Notes: generated by a model from the letters alone, not told the origin. Numbered from the stretch's first letter, positions 22,120-35,220 are shown. The stretch: DNA of 64,000 nt from Lucifuga dentata (GCA_014773175.1 VXCM01002156.1:58579-122578), one strand, 5' to 3'. Translations and numbers: made by a program.

Positions 22120-22605
22120 GATTGCTGGTGATGATGATGATGATGATGATGACGGTGGTGAAGACGACGTCAGTAGTGATGATGATGATGTCAGTGATGA
22201 TGATGTCGATGGTGATGGTGGTGGTGATGACGTTAGTGATGATGATGATGACGTCACTGGTGGTGATGACATCAGTGGTGATGACATCGCTGTTGATGAT
22301 GACGTCGTGGTGATGATGTCAGTGATGATGATGATGATGTTGCTGGTGATGATGGTGTCAGTGGTGATGATGATGTTGCTGGTGATGATGATGCCGCTGG
22401 TGATGATGATGTTGATGGTGATGATGATGTTGCTGGTGATGATGGCATCAGTGGTAATGATGATGTCAGTGGTGATGGTGATGATGATGTCGGTGGTGAT
22501 ATTGACGTCGCTGTGATGATGTTGCTGGTGATGACGTTGGTGGTGATGATGACGTGGGTGGTGATGATGTCGCTGTGATGATGATGTCAGTGGTGATGAC
22601 ATCAG
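22120..22605 (+). repeat. imperfect GAT/GGT trinucleotide repeat
   Basis: About 480 bp of gatgatgat broken by gacgtc and ggtggt. All ORFs over it (Met/Val, Asp/Val or Ser/Thr-rich) come from the triplet repeat. It contains one perfect TGACGTCA at 22249-22256 and several near matches. Confidence 0.9.
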
Positions 22606-23491
22606 GAGCCCCTTTCTGTCATCAGTTCAGTTGGTTCTATTTCTCCTGAGGTCAGTTACAACACAAACAGGAAGTAGAACTGATCTAGGTCCAGTTCCAG
22701 TTTATTCTGGTTCTTGTTTCCTTAGATTTGAGGACTCAAATCCCCATGTCCTCCACCACTTCTTACAGCCAACAGCAGGGGTTAATTCAGCGAGGGTGTT
22801 TGTATGATTGACGTGGTTGGCAGAGGTCTGATATGAGCGATGGCCTTTTACCGGCCTTGCTTTTTGCTGTTACATCGATTCCCTTTGAAGTTGGAATTCC
22901 CTGTGGAAGTGATGCATACGTCCCTGTGTGGCACTCAAGCCATTTAAGTAAGCCATAAGCCATATTTCTCTGTTTTGTACTGTGACTTTAAGCTGAAGGA
23001 TCACATGTTAAATTGTCCAGGAGTGAAATGAATGACTTTCATGTGTTCATGAACACAGATGGATCTGGTTTTTAGAGAGCCTTCACTCATGGGATAATTT
23101 CTCTGAAAATAGATCCTGGAGTCCTTTTAAGACCCCCAGGCATCCTGAACATTCTGTAAGAGCCGCTCACACCTGGACAGATGTTTTGTCTTTGTTTGTG
23201 CCTCCTGCTGACACAGATGCACAGCCATCACCTCTCTCCTCACTGTTGGTGTGTGTTGCCATGGTTACCCAGGTCTTGCACTCTGCTGGTGATCCTTGAA
23301 GTTAAATGGAGCAGAATGATCTTCCATGTCTGATTTCTTTCAATAACACCAACTTCTGGTGAGGCACGACAGCCATTTTGAAATGTGTTTTATCCCTCCT
23401 CCACACCTCTTATTAGGGCAGGTGACAATACTCACACACACACACACACACACACAATGAGAACGCCTGTGTGTGTGGACATGGTGAGCTC
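22606..23491. other. no gene seen
   Basis: Apparently unique sequence with a short (CA)n at 23431-23456. Confidence 0.45.
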
Positions 23492-25784
23492 TAGGGCTGG
23501 ATATTGATTCAGACTTCCCAATTCGATCCAATTTCGTTTTTTAAAGCCCCAATTCGATTCGATTCAATTCTGTTAAACTCTGGAAAATGTTGTTGGGTTT
23601 TGTCTTCTAAATTACAATATTGTATTAAAAAGTGAAGACGATCTCTCAAAATATTTATTGAAAACTTACTGTGTATTAAAGGAAACAGGCAGGCTGACCT
23701 TTCGCCTTTGGGCAGCTGTAGAGGCTCTGATGCTCTTTGACCTCTACATGAAGCTTTGTAGCCACCTCACTAACATGTTGTCGTATATATATATTGCTCA
23801 GCGTTCCATGTTGTCAGGATTTGAAGTGTGTTCCTAAATTCCTTGTTGTCATGACGCTGTAAGGATGTATATCCTCCATATAAAAATTATAACGACTCAG
23901 TTATTTATTTGGCTGGAGGTGAAGCAGATGCAGCTTACAGGTCGATGCATTTTCTATGTCATCTGTCTTCATTCAGGTGCTGGTGCTGCAGACTTTACGG
24001 CGGCAGCGTGATGCCTTGTCGTGTTGCCACAAAAGTTTACTTCTGAGTTACATATTTCGCAAATGTTCTTACTTTTGTCGGGCTCGTTTGTGTCATTTTG
24101 CATTTGAAAGCCAAAATGTGTTGTCAAAAGATCTGCTCTAAACCTTGGAGCCTCAGTGTTGTGCTGAAACCTGCATCCCTGCCGAGAATTACATCTACTC
24201 TTCTGCTGAGCTGCCAGAGTCACAGGCACCATGTTGTTTTTAACCCTTAAATGCATGAGTCGTTTTCCAGCCACTATTACATACGTTGGGTTGTTAAAGA
24301 CCCGTAACTTATGCAACGCAAATTGAGCTACAAAGTAAAATATTTTTGCTTGTAAACTTTTCAGAACATTGTATGAATGATAACAATCCACAAAAAAAAG
24401 AGGAAAAAAACATTTTTTGCCATATTATATTTTACAATGACTTACAGATCCCATCACTGGTGTTGTGCCAAAATCCCTGCCCAAAATCACATCCCCACTT
24501 TTGCCGAGACTTGCATCCACTATAAATAATTTTTTGGATATGAAGGAATGAAATCAACTTCAGAGCTGACATTTGGGCTGTTTGGATGTGAAACAGGGTG
24601 AGTTTGGTGATGTGAGCCTGCTCAGGGCTGAGAAAGGACAGGATGCGTTTTTCAGGAAGTGGCTCTTCTGCCCAGATTTACATCCAGTATAAATAACTTT
24701 CTGAAGATGAAGGAATGACGTTAAAATGATATTAAATGATGAAATGACGTTACAAACTCATATTTGGAGTTATTTTTGTGAGACAGGATGAGTTTGGTGG
24801 ATGTAACCCTCCTCAGGACCGAGAAAAGAGGGGGTGCATTTTTTGGCAGAAATAAATAAGAATGGAGGACTGAATCGCTGCTGNGACCGAGAAAAGAGGG
24901 GGTGCATTTTTTGGCAGAAATAAATAAGAATGGAGGACTGAATCGCTGCTGCCCAACAGACTTACTGTAGGTATTGCTGTTACTCTCTGTAAGAAGTGCC
25001 ATAATCACTGTTTGATAAAGCTATTCAAAGGAATAAATACTGCCTTGGACTACATAATACAGTATGATCCATTGTCTGCAAGTGGGGACGAAATTCTCGG
25101 CAGAGACGCCATCCTCAGCAGAATACCAGAGCATCACAGCCATTGCTATGCAGTGAAGCGCTTTACATGGTGCTGCAGCATCTTTCTGTAGCAGTAAGCT
25201 AGCAGCATAGTTTACAGCAGAAACAGCTTCTTCCTGCTAGTTTCAGTGTTTGTTCATCATATTAGTAATACTACAGTGCTAACCGAATGACCAAAGTTGA
25301 AAACACAACTATTATCTGCTGCCTGTATACCGGGGGAAAAAAAAAAGTACCGTTGTTACATACATTGGGTCTCCAACGACCCGATACTCTTTTTTAGTAA
25401 AAATCATTAGAAAAACAATTATTTTCATTAATTTTGACAAATCAAAACCATAAAACTGTTGAAGACAAATAGTTTGAGGAATACCAGGAGGTTGAGGGCT
25501 TAAGTGAAAAAAATGAATGAGTTAGAGGTTCAGTAATGTGGTCCCAGGTCGCTAACCACCTGACCTATGCATTTAAGGGTTAATACAAGCTTGGTCTTCT
25601 ACGCTTTCCATAGTCGAGTAGTTGCACTACATTACATGGAACTTACGCTCCTAGCATTACTTATGCTACTAGCTTCAATTAAAAATTAGACTGATCGATT
25701 TTTTAATTTTTTGAATCAATATCGAAAGTGTTTCAATTTGAATCGTAATTAATTTAAAAAAATTTGATTTTTCACACACCCTTA
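23492..25784 (-). mobile_element. hAT element with BED-finger remnant, interrupted by a piggyBac-type element
   Basis: The ends tagggctgga... and ...cacaccctta are flanked by gtgagctc (23484-23491) and gttagctc (25785-25792), an 8-bp target duplication with one change. On the minus strand around 23990-24120 it reads KSKNICEICNSEVNF, a C..C pattern with a following H, as in the BED finger of hAT transposases. The rest of the transposase is not recognisable. Bases 24240-25583 belong to a younger insertion. Confidence 0.75.
24240..25583. mobile_element. non-autonomous piggyBac-type element nested in hAT
   Basis: It is bounded by TTAA on both sides (24240-24243 and 25580-25583). Its ends cccttaaatgcat and atgcatttaaggg are perfect inverted repeats. 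TTAA duplications and CCC-starting ends are typical of piggyBac elements. It holds no transposase. It has two related internal blocks (about 24500-24550 and 24670-24720, tataaataa...gaaggaatga) and a 67-bp assembly duplication around the N at 24884. Confidence 0.8.
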
Positions 25785-25792
25785 GTTAGCTC

Positions 25793-26146
25793 CATCTCTG
25801 TCCCTCTATCAGTCTGTCACTTTATCAAAATGCTCCAGCAGAATGAAAATATTCTGATCCTCCTCTGATCTGTCACACATATGCAATGTTTGTCAGGAGA
25901 ATGAAGACGAAAATGATAATAATGATGATGATGATGATGATGACAATTTGTCACAGCCTGGCTCAAGGGACGGACAAAGAGACCACACATGACTTTAACA
26001 AAGTAAAAGTAAAGATAAAATGATGCATGTAAATCACTAACATCAGTAGTGTATGTGTGTGTGCATGCATGGATGAGTGGAAAATGATGTGCATGTACAA
26101 AAGAAAACTAACCAACAAACCCAAAAAACAAACCAAACACAGAGAG

Positions 26147-26184
<38 letters not shown>

Positions 26185-26655
26185 CTCTTATGGAAGGAGT
26201 TACTGCACTCACAGAAGACACATTCTGCTCTGGGATGAAAGGAGATGAAAGATCTAACACATCTGATGTTATGTCAGATGCTGTCAGATTATATACGTCC
26301 TCCTGTCAAATCATCGCCTAGGATGATGTTAACTCCATCCACCGGCAATTCTGGACGCACACCAACCTCCACATTCCACTTTACCAGACTACAAGACAAA
26401 AGTAATTTATGAACAGGCACAAAAATGGCATTTCAACCCATTCCTCTGATTAGAACACAACTTCCTGTGTCTGACTGTGGAGAAAAAGTTAAAGCTGCAG
26501 TAGATAACCTTTTAAAAAACACATTTTTATTGAATATTCTAGCGCTACTACAGAAAATCTGTCAGTGCGTTTAGAATTTGTTGAGATATGTTATAGGAAC
26601 AAAACAAACATGAGAAATGGGTTTTATGGTGCAGTCGTACTGTATGTGTACATGT
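25793..26655. other. no gene seen
   Basis: Has a (GAT)n tract (25920-25943) and a (GA)n tract (26147-26181). No domains recognised. Confidence 0.45.
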
Positions 26656-26659
26656 CTGT

Positions 26660-26830
26660 GTGCGGGGGGCCCATGGGGCCCATGTTTTAGGACTCAGAGG
26701 GCCCATGTTATAAAATTCAGGGAGCCTATGTTATAGGACTTGGGCCCATTTTATAGGACTCAGGGAGTCTGCATTATAGGACTCGGTGGGCCTCTGTTAT
26801 AGGACTTGGGGGGCCCATGTTGGGGCCCGT
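26660..26830 (+). repeat. minisatellite gggcccatgttataggactc
   Basis: About six degenerate units of 25-32 bp. Confidence 0.8.
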
Positions 26831-27174
26831 TTCAGACAGATAAGAACTGGAAAGCAATATTTTGAGGTTTTCATAAACCCATGGGCTTAAATAAAGTTTC
26901 TAGAATCAGAGGCTTTACTCATCACATGTTCATACATGTGTGCATAGAATCTTAACGTGTAAATGCAGAGAGCCATGGACATATTGAACCATGATTTCAT
27001 ATAGACTGAATAAAGACTTTTTACATGATCTGGTGTCTCAGTCCTGCTTCAAATCAATCCAGACAAACAGTCACAGACAGAGACACCAAGAGACAGATGG
27101 AAAGAAAGACAGAAACAGAAAGACAACAGACAGAACAGAGATTAGAAACACTGACATACATGACTCAAGCATAA

Positions 27175-27830
27175 TAAAGACTAGACAAAGATTGGACAAA
27201 GACTGGAGAACAACTGCATAAAGACTGGACAACAACTGGATAAAGACTGGACAATGACTGGATAAAGACTGGACAATGACTGAATAAAGACTGGATAAAG
27301 ACTGGATACAGACTGGACAACAACTGGATAAAGACTGGACAAAACTGGATAAAGACTGGACAATGACTGAATAAAGACTGGACAACAACTGGATAAAAAC
27401 TGGGCAAAGACTGGATAAAGACTGGATAAAGACTGGACAATGATTGGACAACAACTGGATAAAGACTGGATAAAGATTGGACAATGACTGGATAAAGACT
27501 GGATAATGACTGGATAAAGACTGGATAAAGACTGGACAACAACTGGATAAAGACTGGGCAAAGACTGGATAAAGACTGGACAACAACTGGACTGGATACA
27601 GACTGTACAATGACTGGATTAAGACTGGATACAGACTGGACAACAACTGGATAAAGACTGAACAACAACTGGATAAAGACTGGACTAAGACTGAATAAAG
27701 ACTGGACAACAACTGGATAAAGACTGGACAAAGACTGGATAAAGACTGGACAACAACTGGATAAAGACTGGACAAAGACTGGATAAAGACTGGATAAAGA
27801 CTAGACAAAGACTGGACAAAGACAGGCTGG
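27175..27830. repeat. minisatellite with an 11-bp base unit, actggataaag/actggacaaca
   Basis: About 60 units in a roughly alternating two-unit (22-bp) pattern. A 276-codon minus-strand ORF (27071-27901, repeats of SLSSLYPV) spans it. Because 22 bp times 3 is 66 bp, the peptide repeats every 22 residues. No start context, splice sites or domain support a real protein. Confidence 0.9.
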
Positions 27831-28164
27831 TATACGTTTATGTGCTGCAGCTGATGATGTGAGCAGGTGTGGAGCTGAAGCAAGAAGCTCAGGATTGACA
27901 CCTAGTGGTCAGATGGAGAACGACACTTAATGTCAGCAGCCAATCTGATTTACTGAGGTAAGAGTTCTACAGGGCCAACATAAATATCTGTGGGGGCCAG
28001 CTGCCCCCCCCCNCCCCAAGTCTGACCCTCAGGAATACGATGATGTCAGACTTGCATATGAACCACTATCAGTTCGTCTTTTTTCTTTCACGTCCCTCCT
28101 AAGCCTCCACTCTTCTCTCTTAATCCCTCCTTCTTTGGCTCCATCTACCTCAGGAGCAGGGATG
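27831..28164. other. no gene seen; C-run with N
   Basis: A C-run interrupted by an N at 28013, otherwise unremarkable. Confidence 0.4.
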
Positions 28165-28335
28165 TTGAGTAGAAGGTGGAGAAGAATGGAGGAGCAGAGG
28201 ATGGGTAGAAGGTGGAGGGAGGGATGGAGGAACAGAGGATGGGTAGAAGGTGGAGAGAGGGATGGAGGAACAGAGGATGGGTAGAAGGTGGAGAGGGATG
28301 ATGAAGGAGCAGAGGATGAGTAGAAGGTGGAGGTA
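28165..28335 (+). repeat. 38-bp purine-rich minisatellite
   Basis: Four units containing cagaggatgggtagaaggtg, diverged at both ends. Confidence 0.85.
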
Positions 28336-29278
28336 AAGCTTTTAATCTGTAAATGGAGGGGGCATTAGGGGCATTAAGATGTTCTCTCCGTCCGTCTGCT
28401 CCTTAATGCTCCTTAAACATTTATGAAGCTGATAACAAAGAGACGCAGAATAATCAAATCACTGCTGGTTAAAGGCCTTTACTCGGAAGGGGGGGAGGGG
28501 CGGGGGGGGGNGGGGGGGGAGGGATTAATAAAGGAAGAATTCAGAGTGAGACAGGCAGAGAAAGACAGGAAAATATATCAGCTCTTAAAATATTCTTTCT
28601 ACGCGTTAATAAATGGAGATGTGTTCCTGTCAGAATGAATATACAGTGCTGTACATTACTATTTCCCTGAATGCATCTCTTAGTGCTTACACAACGTTTA
28701 TTTATTTAAAGACCTCCTGACTCATCTGATTAAAGATTAAAGGTTGCTTCACAGTTTGCTTTAGGTACTGTAAGACTGTGTTTTCATGAAAGGGTCAGAG
28801 GTCACGTACCTGTTTTTACCTGTTGGCCTGTTATGAAGGTGACACATAAAATACTGAGGATCAAAATAAAATACTTTAAAGTCACATGATGATCATCATG
28901 ACTCATTTCACTTTGTCCACAACAGAACATACTGTACATGTTTAACATGTTTAATTCATCACTCACGTCTATTTTAGACAATGAGGCATTTTCTCTCTTT
29001 CTCACACAACTTTTTCTCTGTGCTGTTCTGTCTGTCTTTCTTTCAGTCTTTTTCCTCACTCTCACTCTTTCTCACACTTCCTCTCTCTCTTTCTCGCTCT
29101 CTGTTCTGTCTCTGTCTTTTTCTTTCGGTCTCTTTCTCTCATTCCCTGTCTCATTCTCTCTCATTCTTTCTGTCTCAGTTTGTTTCTGTCATTGTTCTTT
29201 CTATCTGTCTTTACCTTTCTCTCTGTTTCTCTGTTGATCACTTTGTGTCTGTCTCTGGTAGTCGATGTATTTTTTGTT
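28336..29278. other. no gene seen; CT-rich sequence
   Basis: A G-run with an N at 28511 and a long CT-rich stretch (28990-29240), which produces Ser/Leu/Phe ORFs by base composition. Confidence 0.45.
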
Positions 29279-29450
29279 CAGTTTGGTGGTTATTTTTTTG
29301 TTTAGTTTGGTGGTTATTTTTTGTTCAGTTTGGTGGTGGGTTGTGTTTTGTTCAGTTTCGTGGTTATTTTTTTGTTTAGTTTGGTGGTTATTTTTTGTTC
29401 AGTTTGGTGGTGGGTTGTGTTTTGTTTAGTTTGGTGTGGTTGTTTTTGGT
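29279..29450 (+). repeat. 74-bp tandem duplication, T/G-rich
   Basis: Bases 29279-29352 are repeated almost exactly at 29353-29426. The unit itself contains shorter repeats of agtttggtggttatttt. Confidence 0.85.
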
Positions 29451-29529
29451 GGTGGTTGTTTTGTTTTTGTGTTATTTTGATGGTAGTTAGTGTATTTTTT
29501 GTTTGTTTTTTTTTGTTAGATAATATTGG

Positions 29530-29620
29530 GACAAGTGGGTGGAACGGCTTTCTCTCATGTACAACCCTGGTCCTGAGGTCACTGTGGATGAAAGGTTTGT
29601 TCCATTCAGAGGTACAGCAT
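29530..29620 (+). pseudogene. piggyBac transposase fragment
   Basis: The frame starting at 29530 reads DKWVERLSLMYNPGPEVTVD and on into ERFVPFRG. This closely matches the start of the catalytic domain of piggyBac (PGBD) transposases, including the first catalytic Asp in TVDE. The match breaks soon after. Nothing else of the gene is seen. Confidence 0.75.
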
Positions 29621-30849
29621 CAGTCAGAAGTAATTACACCCCTGTCTATTTAGAAGAAAATCTGAGTTTTTACTTTCTGTAGGCAATGTCTAGGTTGGAT
29701 AGCCATTTGGATCTGTTGAGCCTTTAGCACATTTAACAATAACTGAAATTCGGAAAATACTTCAAACAGAATTTTTCAGCCCATTCTAAACAGGCACGTT
29801 TTAAACGGGCACTGCACTGATATTGTAAATAAAGGTGTTAAAAAATGTTGAAATTCTCTCTCTCTCTCATGCCTATGGTGATGGTGCTTCATTTATTGCT
29901 GACTCATCTCGTCGTGGTAGCAGGTAACAGCTGATGGTTGAGGTCAGATAACGATGGATTTATTTCCAGAGAACCTTTACCTCTTCACATGTGATATGCT
30001 ATGTGGCCTGTATCGATAAAGTTGCTCTGCCCGTCGTCCAGCTGGCGGGAGATTGGGNCCTGGGGTTAAACGGAGCCAATCACAGATTGAAAAACAGAAT
30101 TACACACTACATTAGGCTTCATCTCTCCCCTCCTTTCTGTTACTCGCTCTTCTTCCATCTCTCCAGGTGTGTTTCCAGCTGATAGAGTTGAGTTTATTTG
30201 CTCATTTACCTCAAATTCTGCAGAATGAATAAATTCCAGCAGATTCCACCGACTCAGGAGATTCCTACAATCAACGAGCCACAAGCCAATCAACTTATCA
30301 ATCAATCAATCATTCCACCCTCACCATGTGCATGTAAAACTACATAAAACACAAACACACGTAACTTATTACAGCCTCATCGGGTGTATTTAAAACTATA
30401 TAAAACACAAACACGTGTAACCTGTCAGCCTAAGCAATCTCAACCCAAGTTCTCTCTCCATCGTGTTGTGAGACAATCAGGTCACATGGTCCTATTACTT
30501 AGTGTGGTCTGACCGCTGTGGAACTGCCTTGTTGGTACCTGTAGTCTGACCACTGGATGCTACCGACAGGGTGGGTCGCACAGAAAGGACAGTGTGCAGT
30601 ATGCTTTCTTATCTGAGACTCTTTATTCAGACCTTTAACAGAGTTCTACAGCAACGGAGTTCAAAGTCTTTACATCACATGATCAGACTCTTAGAAACTG
30701 TCCAGCACACTCATCCACAGTGGGTCGGAGGAGCAGATCAGAGAAAGAATTCTGTTCATCTGGACTCACCACCCCTCCAAAATAATTCATGTCAGTTCCT
30801 TCTCAGTCAAACAGTTGGACAACGATTCCCACATGTCCAGAAACTTAAG
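29621..30849. other. no gene seen
   Basis: Includes an N at 30058 with no clear duplication. Short ORFs without recognised domains. Confidence 0.4.
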
Positions 30850-31398
30850 CAACATTCGACAGACCTTGGAACTCGGATTTTTTTGACTTCCTACTTGGAG
30901 AAATGCATTTGAACGGCACTTTGAACTCCGACTGGGAAACTCGGGCCAAATTTATCTATCCTGACTCGAGTATGACGTCACTCAACATGGCAGCACCCGT
31001 GGAAGCTAGCTTTGTGAATGTAAATGATCACCTAACAGGTGAATAATGTATTTTTTCTTTTGCAACATTAAAATAAAAAGGTCAAAATATATCACCGAGT
31101 TAACTATCTACAGTATATAATAACTGTTTGCCACTGATAAGTGTAAATAATTTCAGAATATTACTTCTCTGCACAAATGTTTAATACTGTGATTAATACC
31201 ATTGTAAAACAACACAACCAAACAGTCCTGTCATCTAACTTTAGTTAGCATTTATTACTAAGTTTAATTAATTTTACAGTATTTATTGGTGTTTGGCCAT
31301 GCTTTTATGTTGACATTTGACTGGAATGGTTTGAGTTCGGAAGATGGAACTTCCAACTGGGAAAAATCTGACTTCAGAGGTCTGTTGAACGCAGCAAA
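30850..31398. mobile_element. MITE, copy B (reverse orientation to 5200-5770)
   Basis: Shares with copy A the block cttcctacttg, the acatggcag and gtaaatgatca core, and the end ggtctgttgaacgcagc. Divergence is high (roughly a fifth of positions by eye), so both copies are old. Confidence 0.6.
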
Positions 31399-33004
31399 AG
31401 TCAACATTTACAAAATTATCATCAGATTACAGTTCACTATTTGTCCACCAGGTGTCTCTGCCGGAGGGTCCTCCTGTACACAGTCAGCTGACGACCTCAC
31501 CTGTTCCCCATTCCCTAATCAGCCAGGTGTCTGTTATATCATTCAGTATCCCTTGTTCCCTGTCAGATCATCTAAGAAGCAGAGCTTAAGTGCTCCTCAA
31601 CCATTTATCTGTTTACCTGTTTAAGAATCTTTTACTTGTCTGTTAAAAGAAATTTAAAAAAACCAAAAACAAACAAACAAAAAAAAAAAAACAGAAAATT
31701 GCACGAGTAGCTTGTGTTCATTATGTTATTGTAAAAGAAAGAGGCTGCAATGACTGATGGATGAACAGTGATCTTCAAAGAGTCTGATGAGGAAAAGGGA
31801 AGTATGATACAAGCCAAACACGTGTGCAGCTCAGCACGCTTAAAGAGGAAAAGTAGAATGAAAGCAGGAAAGAAATCAGTGGAAGAATGGAGGAAGAAGA
31901 GAGCAGTTTGTAAAGGAAGGGAAGTAGCAGAGGAAGAAAAAGATGGAACTATGAAAAGACTGAAGAGACAGAAAGGACAAGATGGAATAAATAAAGCAAA
32001 AAAGAAAGACGAGAGAGAGATTTAGGTACAAAAAAACAGAAGAAGAAGATGAAGAGTAAAGTCAGAGAGGTAATGAGGGGAAGAACAACTACAACACTCA
32101 TTAAAAAAGAGAAGAGCTCCATTAACCAGCAAACTGTGTGTGTGTGGGGGGGGGGGNGGGGGGGGGGGGGGACAGCTGCGGGGCTGCTGTCTGTACATCT
32201 TAAGTATAATAACAGCATATTAAAAAACTCCGCAGCACCACACGGACACACTTGCAAACACACACACTCGACACATGCTCACACACACACAAAAATACAC
32301 GCAAACAGACTTGCCAACACATACATACATGTACACACACAGGCTCACGCACAGAGCTCAGACTGTAGTGGTTTTTAATTACATGCTGATACAGCAGAAA
32401 TATTCTGCAAGCCAATCATAAAAATACGGAAAGAAAGAACCAAAGAAAGAAAAGAAAGAAGATGGAAAGAAACAATGAAAGAAAGAAGAAAAGAAAAAGA
32501 ATCAAAGAGGAAAGAAAGAAAGAATTAAAGAAAAAAAGAAGGCAAGGAAAAAACCAAAAGAAGGAAATCTGACATAAAATGTGGTCGCATATGTAGTTTG
32601 GTTCATTTTTATGGCAAGTTTAGTTTAGACAGAAAAAAAACTCCAGCCTGTAGGGAGCAGCAGTGAGTAATGTGCAGAAGGGAGTTTGGTGTGAGCGACC
32701 ACGATGAATTGCAGCAAAAGCTGATCTGATCACATGATCTGCTTATATTTGCTCAAAGACTGGGCTGCACATTGTTGGAGTGAGGAAACACCTCGTATAG
32801 AGACTAGATCACCTGGTCACCAGAGACCAGGTGACCTGCTTGCCTTAAAACTGCAGGACTGCAAACCCAGGACACATTCAAGATGATGTAAAAAGTGCAT
32901 TATCCATAACGGATGCTCGTTTCATCCGAGTACTTGGCTCATCCCTATTTAATAGATGTCTTGTTCACTGTGATGGATAATTTCTACCATGTTTCAAGTC
33001 TGTA
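31399..33004. other. no gene seen; purine-rich and CA-rich sequence
   Basis: Purine-rich from 31820 to 32080 and 32425 to 32570 (gaaagaaa). A TG/G-run with an N lies at 32157 and a CA-rich stretch at 32240-32345. Charged Lys/Arg/Glu ORFs over the purine tracts are compositional. Confidence 0.45.
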
Positions 33005-33115
33005 CACGTTGATTTTTATAGTGTATTGGAATTGAAACCAGTGACAGTCTGGAAGGCAGGAAAAACAATTTAAAAATTTCCCAGTCCAGTTGTATGTTTT
33101 GGAAAATGGTTGGCA
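33005..33115 (+). repeat. dispersed repeat, copy 1 (related to 45597-45715)
   Basis: tgatttttatag..actggaa, ggaaggcaggaaaaa and gtatgtttt occur in the same order in both copies. The family is not identified. Confidence 0.5.
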
Positions 33116-35220
33116 GTAATGTAACGCGTATGCAGGTTGTATTTGTCAAACAAACATGTAAAACTACCAGTATGGTCCTTTAACATAAGCTGAAAACCTT
33201 TTTGTGCTGACCTCTATGTTGAAGCTGTCACATTGGTCTACTCTGCTGTGTTCAGTACACTGACATCACACTGTGACAACTCACCGAGCTGGAAAGTGTT
33301 TTAACAAGCTCTTCTGCCCCGGAAAAAAAAAAAAAAAAAAAAGGTAAGTTTCTGGCAGTGGGGTGCCAGAAAATTTCTGTTGAAAAACAGAAATGTACTG
33401 TCAGATTAAAAACATGGATAAAGTGTAAAAAATTATCTTTACCATAATTAGCATCTCCTTCTGTAATATTACAAGAAATCTCCCTATAATTCCATTAAAT
33501 CTTTTACTTTTAACATATATTAATCGTTAGAATAGAGACATACACCTATAAAAAACAGGATAATTATCTTTAAAAAAAAATGATAAAGACAAGCTTAAGT
33601 ACAGATAATTACTATTGTTATTACAAAAAGTACTGTAAATCTGACCATTTACACATATATGAAAAAAAAAATGTAGTTTTACTTTGCAAAAGACCAAATT
33701 TAAATTAACTGTCAAAAATGTTGCAGAAAAAATCTGTCAAATTTTGTTTTTCTTTTAATTCAAATACATTAATAAACTGTCAAACTAAATGCATTTTCTT
33801 CCTCTAAATGTAGGTTAACTGTACTTTTACAGTGTCACTCTTCATTTAAAAAATATAAACTGCAAAAAAAGAGAATTATCTCATTGAAGTAGGAGATTTG
33901 TCTGCATAATACCTTAAAATCACTGCGAATATTGTGAAAGTTTGCAGTTGTCCAAAACAAAATACATAAGTTATGTCTTAGAACTAAAACTTTATGCCTA
34001 TAGCAACATTTTGAAAATATTTCACAGTACAAATTAAAAATTACACCACCACTCATTAACTCTTTTCTTAAACTTATTATCATTATTTGCGCCACAACAT
34101 AACAATTATTTTGTTCAGAATATTACAAGAACTCAACTCAGCATACTTTGTCAATTTCAAATCAAAAGTGGTTCATTGGTTCAGCATTATTTAAAGCTGA
34201 CAAACCAATCTCTAAAATGATTTTGCTTGATTTTGTTTTCCAACCCTGGACTTTTTGCCATAACGTAATATGAATGAAAACATAATAGTAACATAATACC
34301 ATTATCTGTCCAAGATACAAATGGTAAAAAAAGAAATAAAATAAATAAAATATATTTAAAATAATAATAAAGCCCAATGAACCTGTAATGGCACATTTTA
34401 ACACTTAAACATTACATATTGGCATTCAAACTTATATCCAAATTAACATATTAAACTGGAAACGGCTTGTGGAACACACTTGGTTATACTTGTGAACTGT
34501 ATGTATGAACTGTGTAAGAGAGTGACGTGTGTGTGTATAGTATGTTGCCTTCTACTCTTTCCATTCAAAGTCTGCAATGTTTGTGACCAATGAAAGAACC
34601 TTGGGATTGATGGCCTGCTGTTTCTTGAATTTCTGTTTCTTCCTCCCGAATGTGCTGCTCGATGCTTCAAAGCATAGAATAGGTAAACAGGTAACAGGTG
34701 AACACTTGAGCTAAACTTTCAAGATGATCTGTCAGGAAACAAAGAGAAGTGGATGATATATACAGACTCATGCTGATTAGAGAAATGGGAGCAGGTGAGG
34801 TGGTCAGGAGATGAGTAGGAAACACAGGAGTGACAACAGTGAACTGCAATCTGATGACACAAATATCTTCATCCAGCCACATTCTCTCATAAAAGCCTGT
34901 AAGGGTGTTTACCTTAAAGAGGCGTTACTATGGTATTTCCTTATTTACATGTCAAGAAGTGATTCATAAAACACACTGACACACTAAAGTGAAGATGAGT
35001 TGCAGTCTGATAGTAAATTTCATCAGATGAAGATGATGAAATCTGATGATGTTTTAAATTGTAAATGTCTCACGTGTTAGTGATCAATAACTTTGATAGA
35101 TAAAAACACTCAGCTGATCAGTTTATTTGAAGGTTGAGTTTTGATCTGATCTCACACATTCTAGTGACACTGAGACTCTTCATCAAGACTCATCATCCTC
35201 TGACTAAAGAGCGAATAGAA
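33116..35220. other. no gene seen; AT-rich
   Basis: An A-run at 33320-33341 and very AT-rich sequence to about 34450. The block 33350-33840 looks like a MITE (tacttttacagtgtc near its right end), but no second end was confirmed. Confidence 0.4.

Noticed and set aside
22042..22602. 186-codon Ser/Thr/His-rich and 141-codon Asp/Val-rich ORFs
   Set aside because: Translations of a GAT-type triplet repeat, open in several frames on both strands.
24721..25008. 95-codon ORF with repeated halves
   Set aside because: The repetition comes from the duplicated contig overlap at the N at 24884; non-coding piggyBac-type interior.
27071..27901. 276-codon minus-strand ORF of SLSSLYPV repeats
   Set aside because: It exists only because the 11/22-bp minisatellite happens to lack stops in that frame, and two other frames are also open over the same tract. 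No domain, splice or start evidence.
28938..29653. Ser/Leu/Phe-rich hydrophobic ORFs
   Set aside because: Product of CT-rich and T/G-rich low-complexity sequence; only 29530-29620 has real protein similarity, in another frame.
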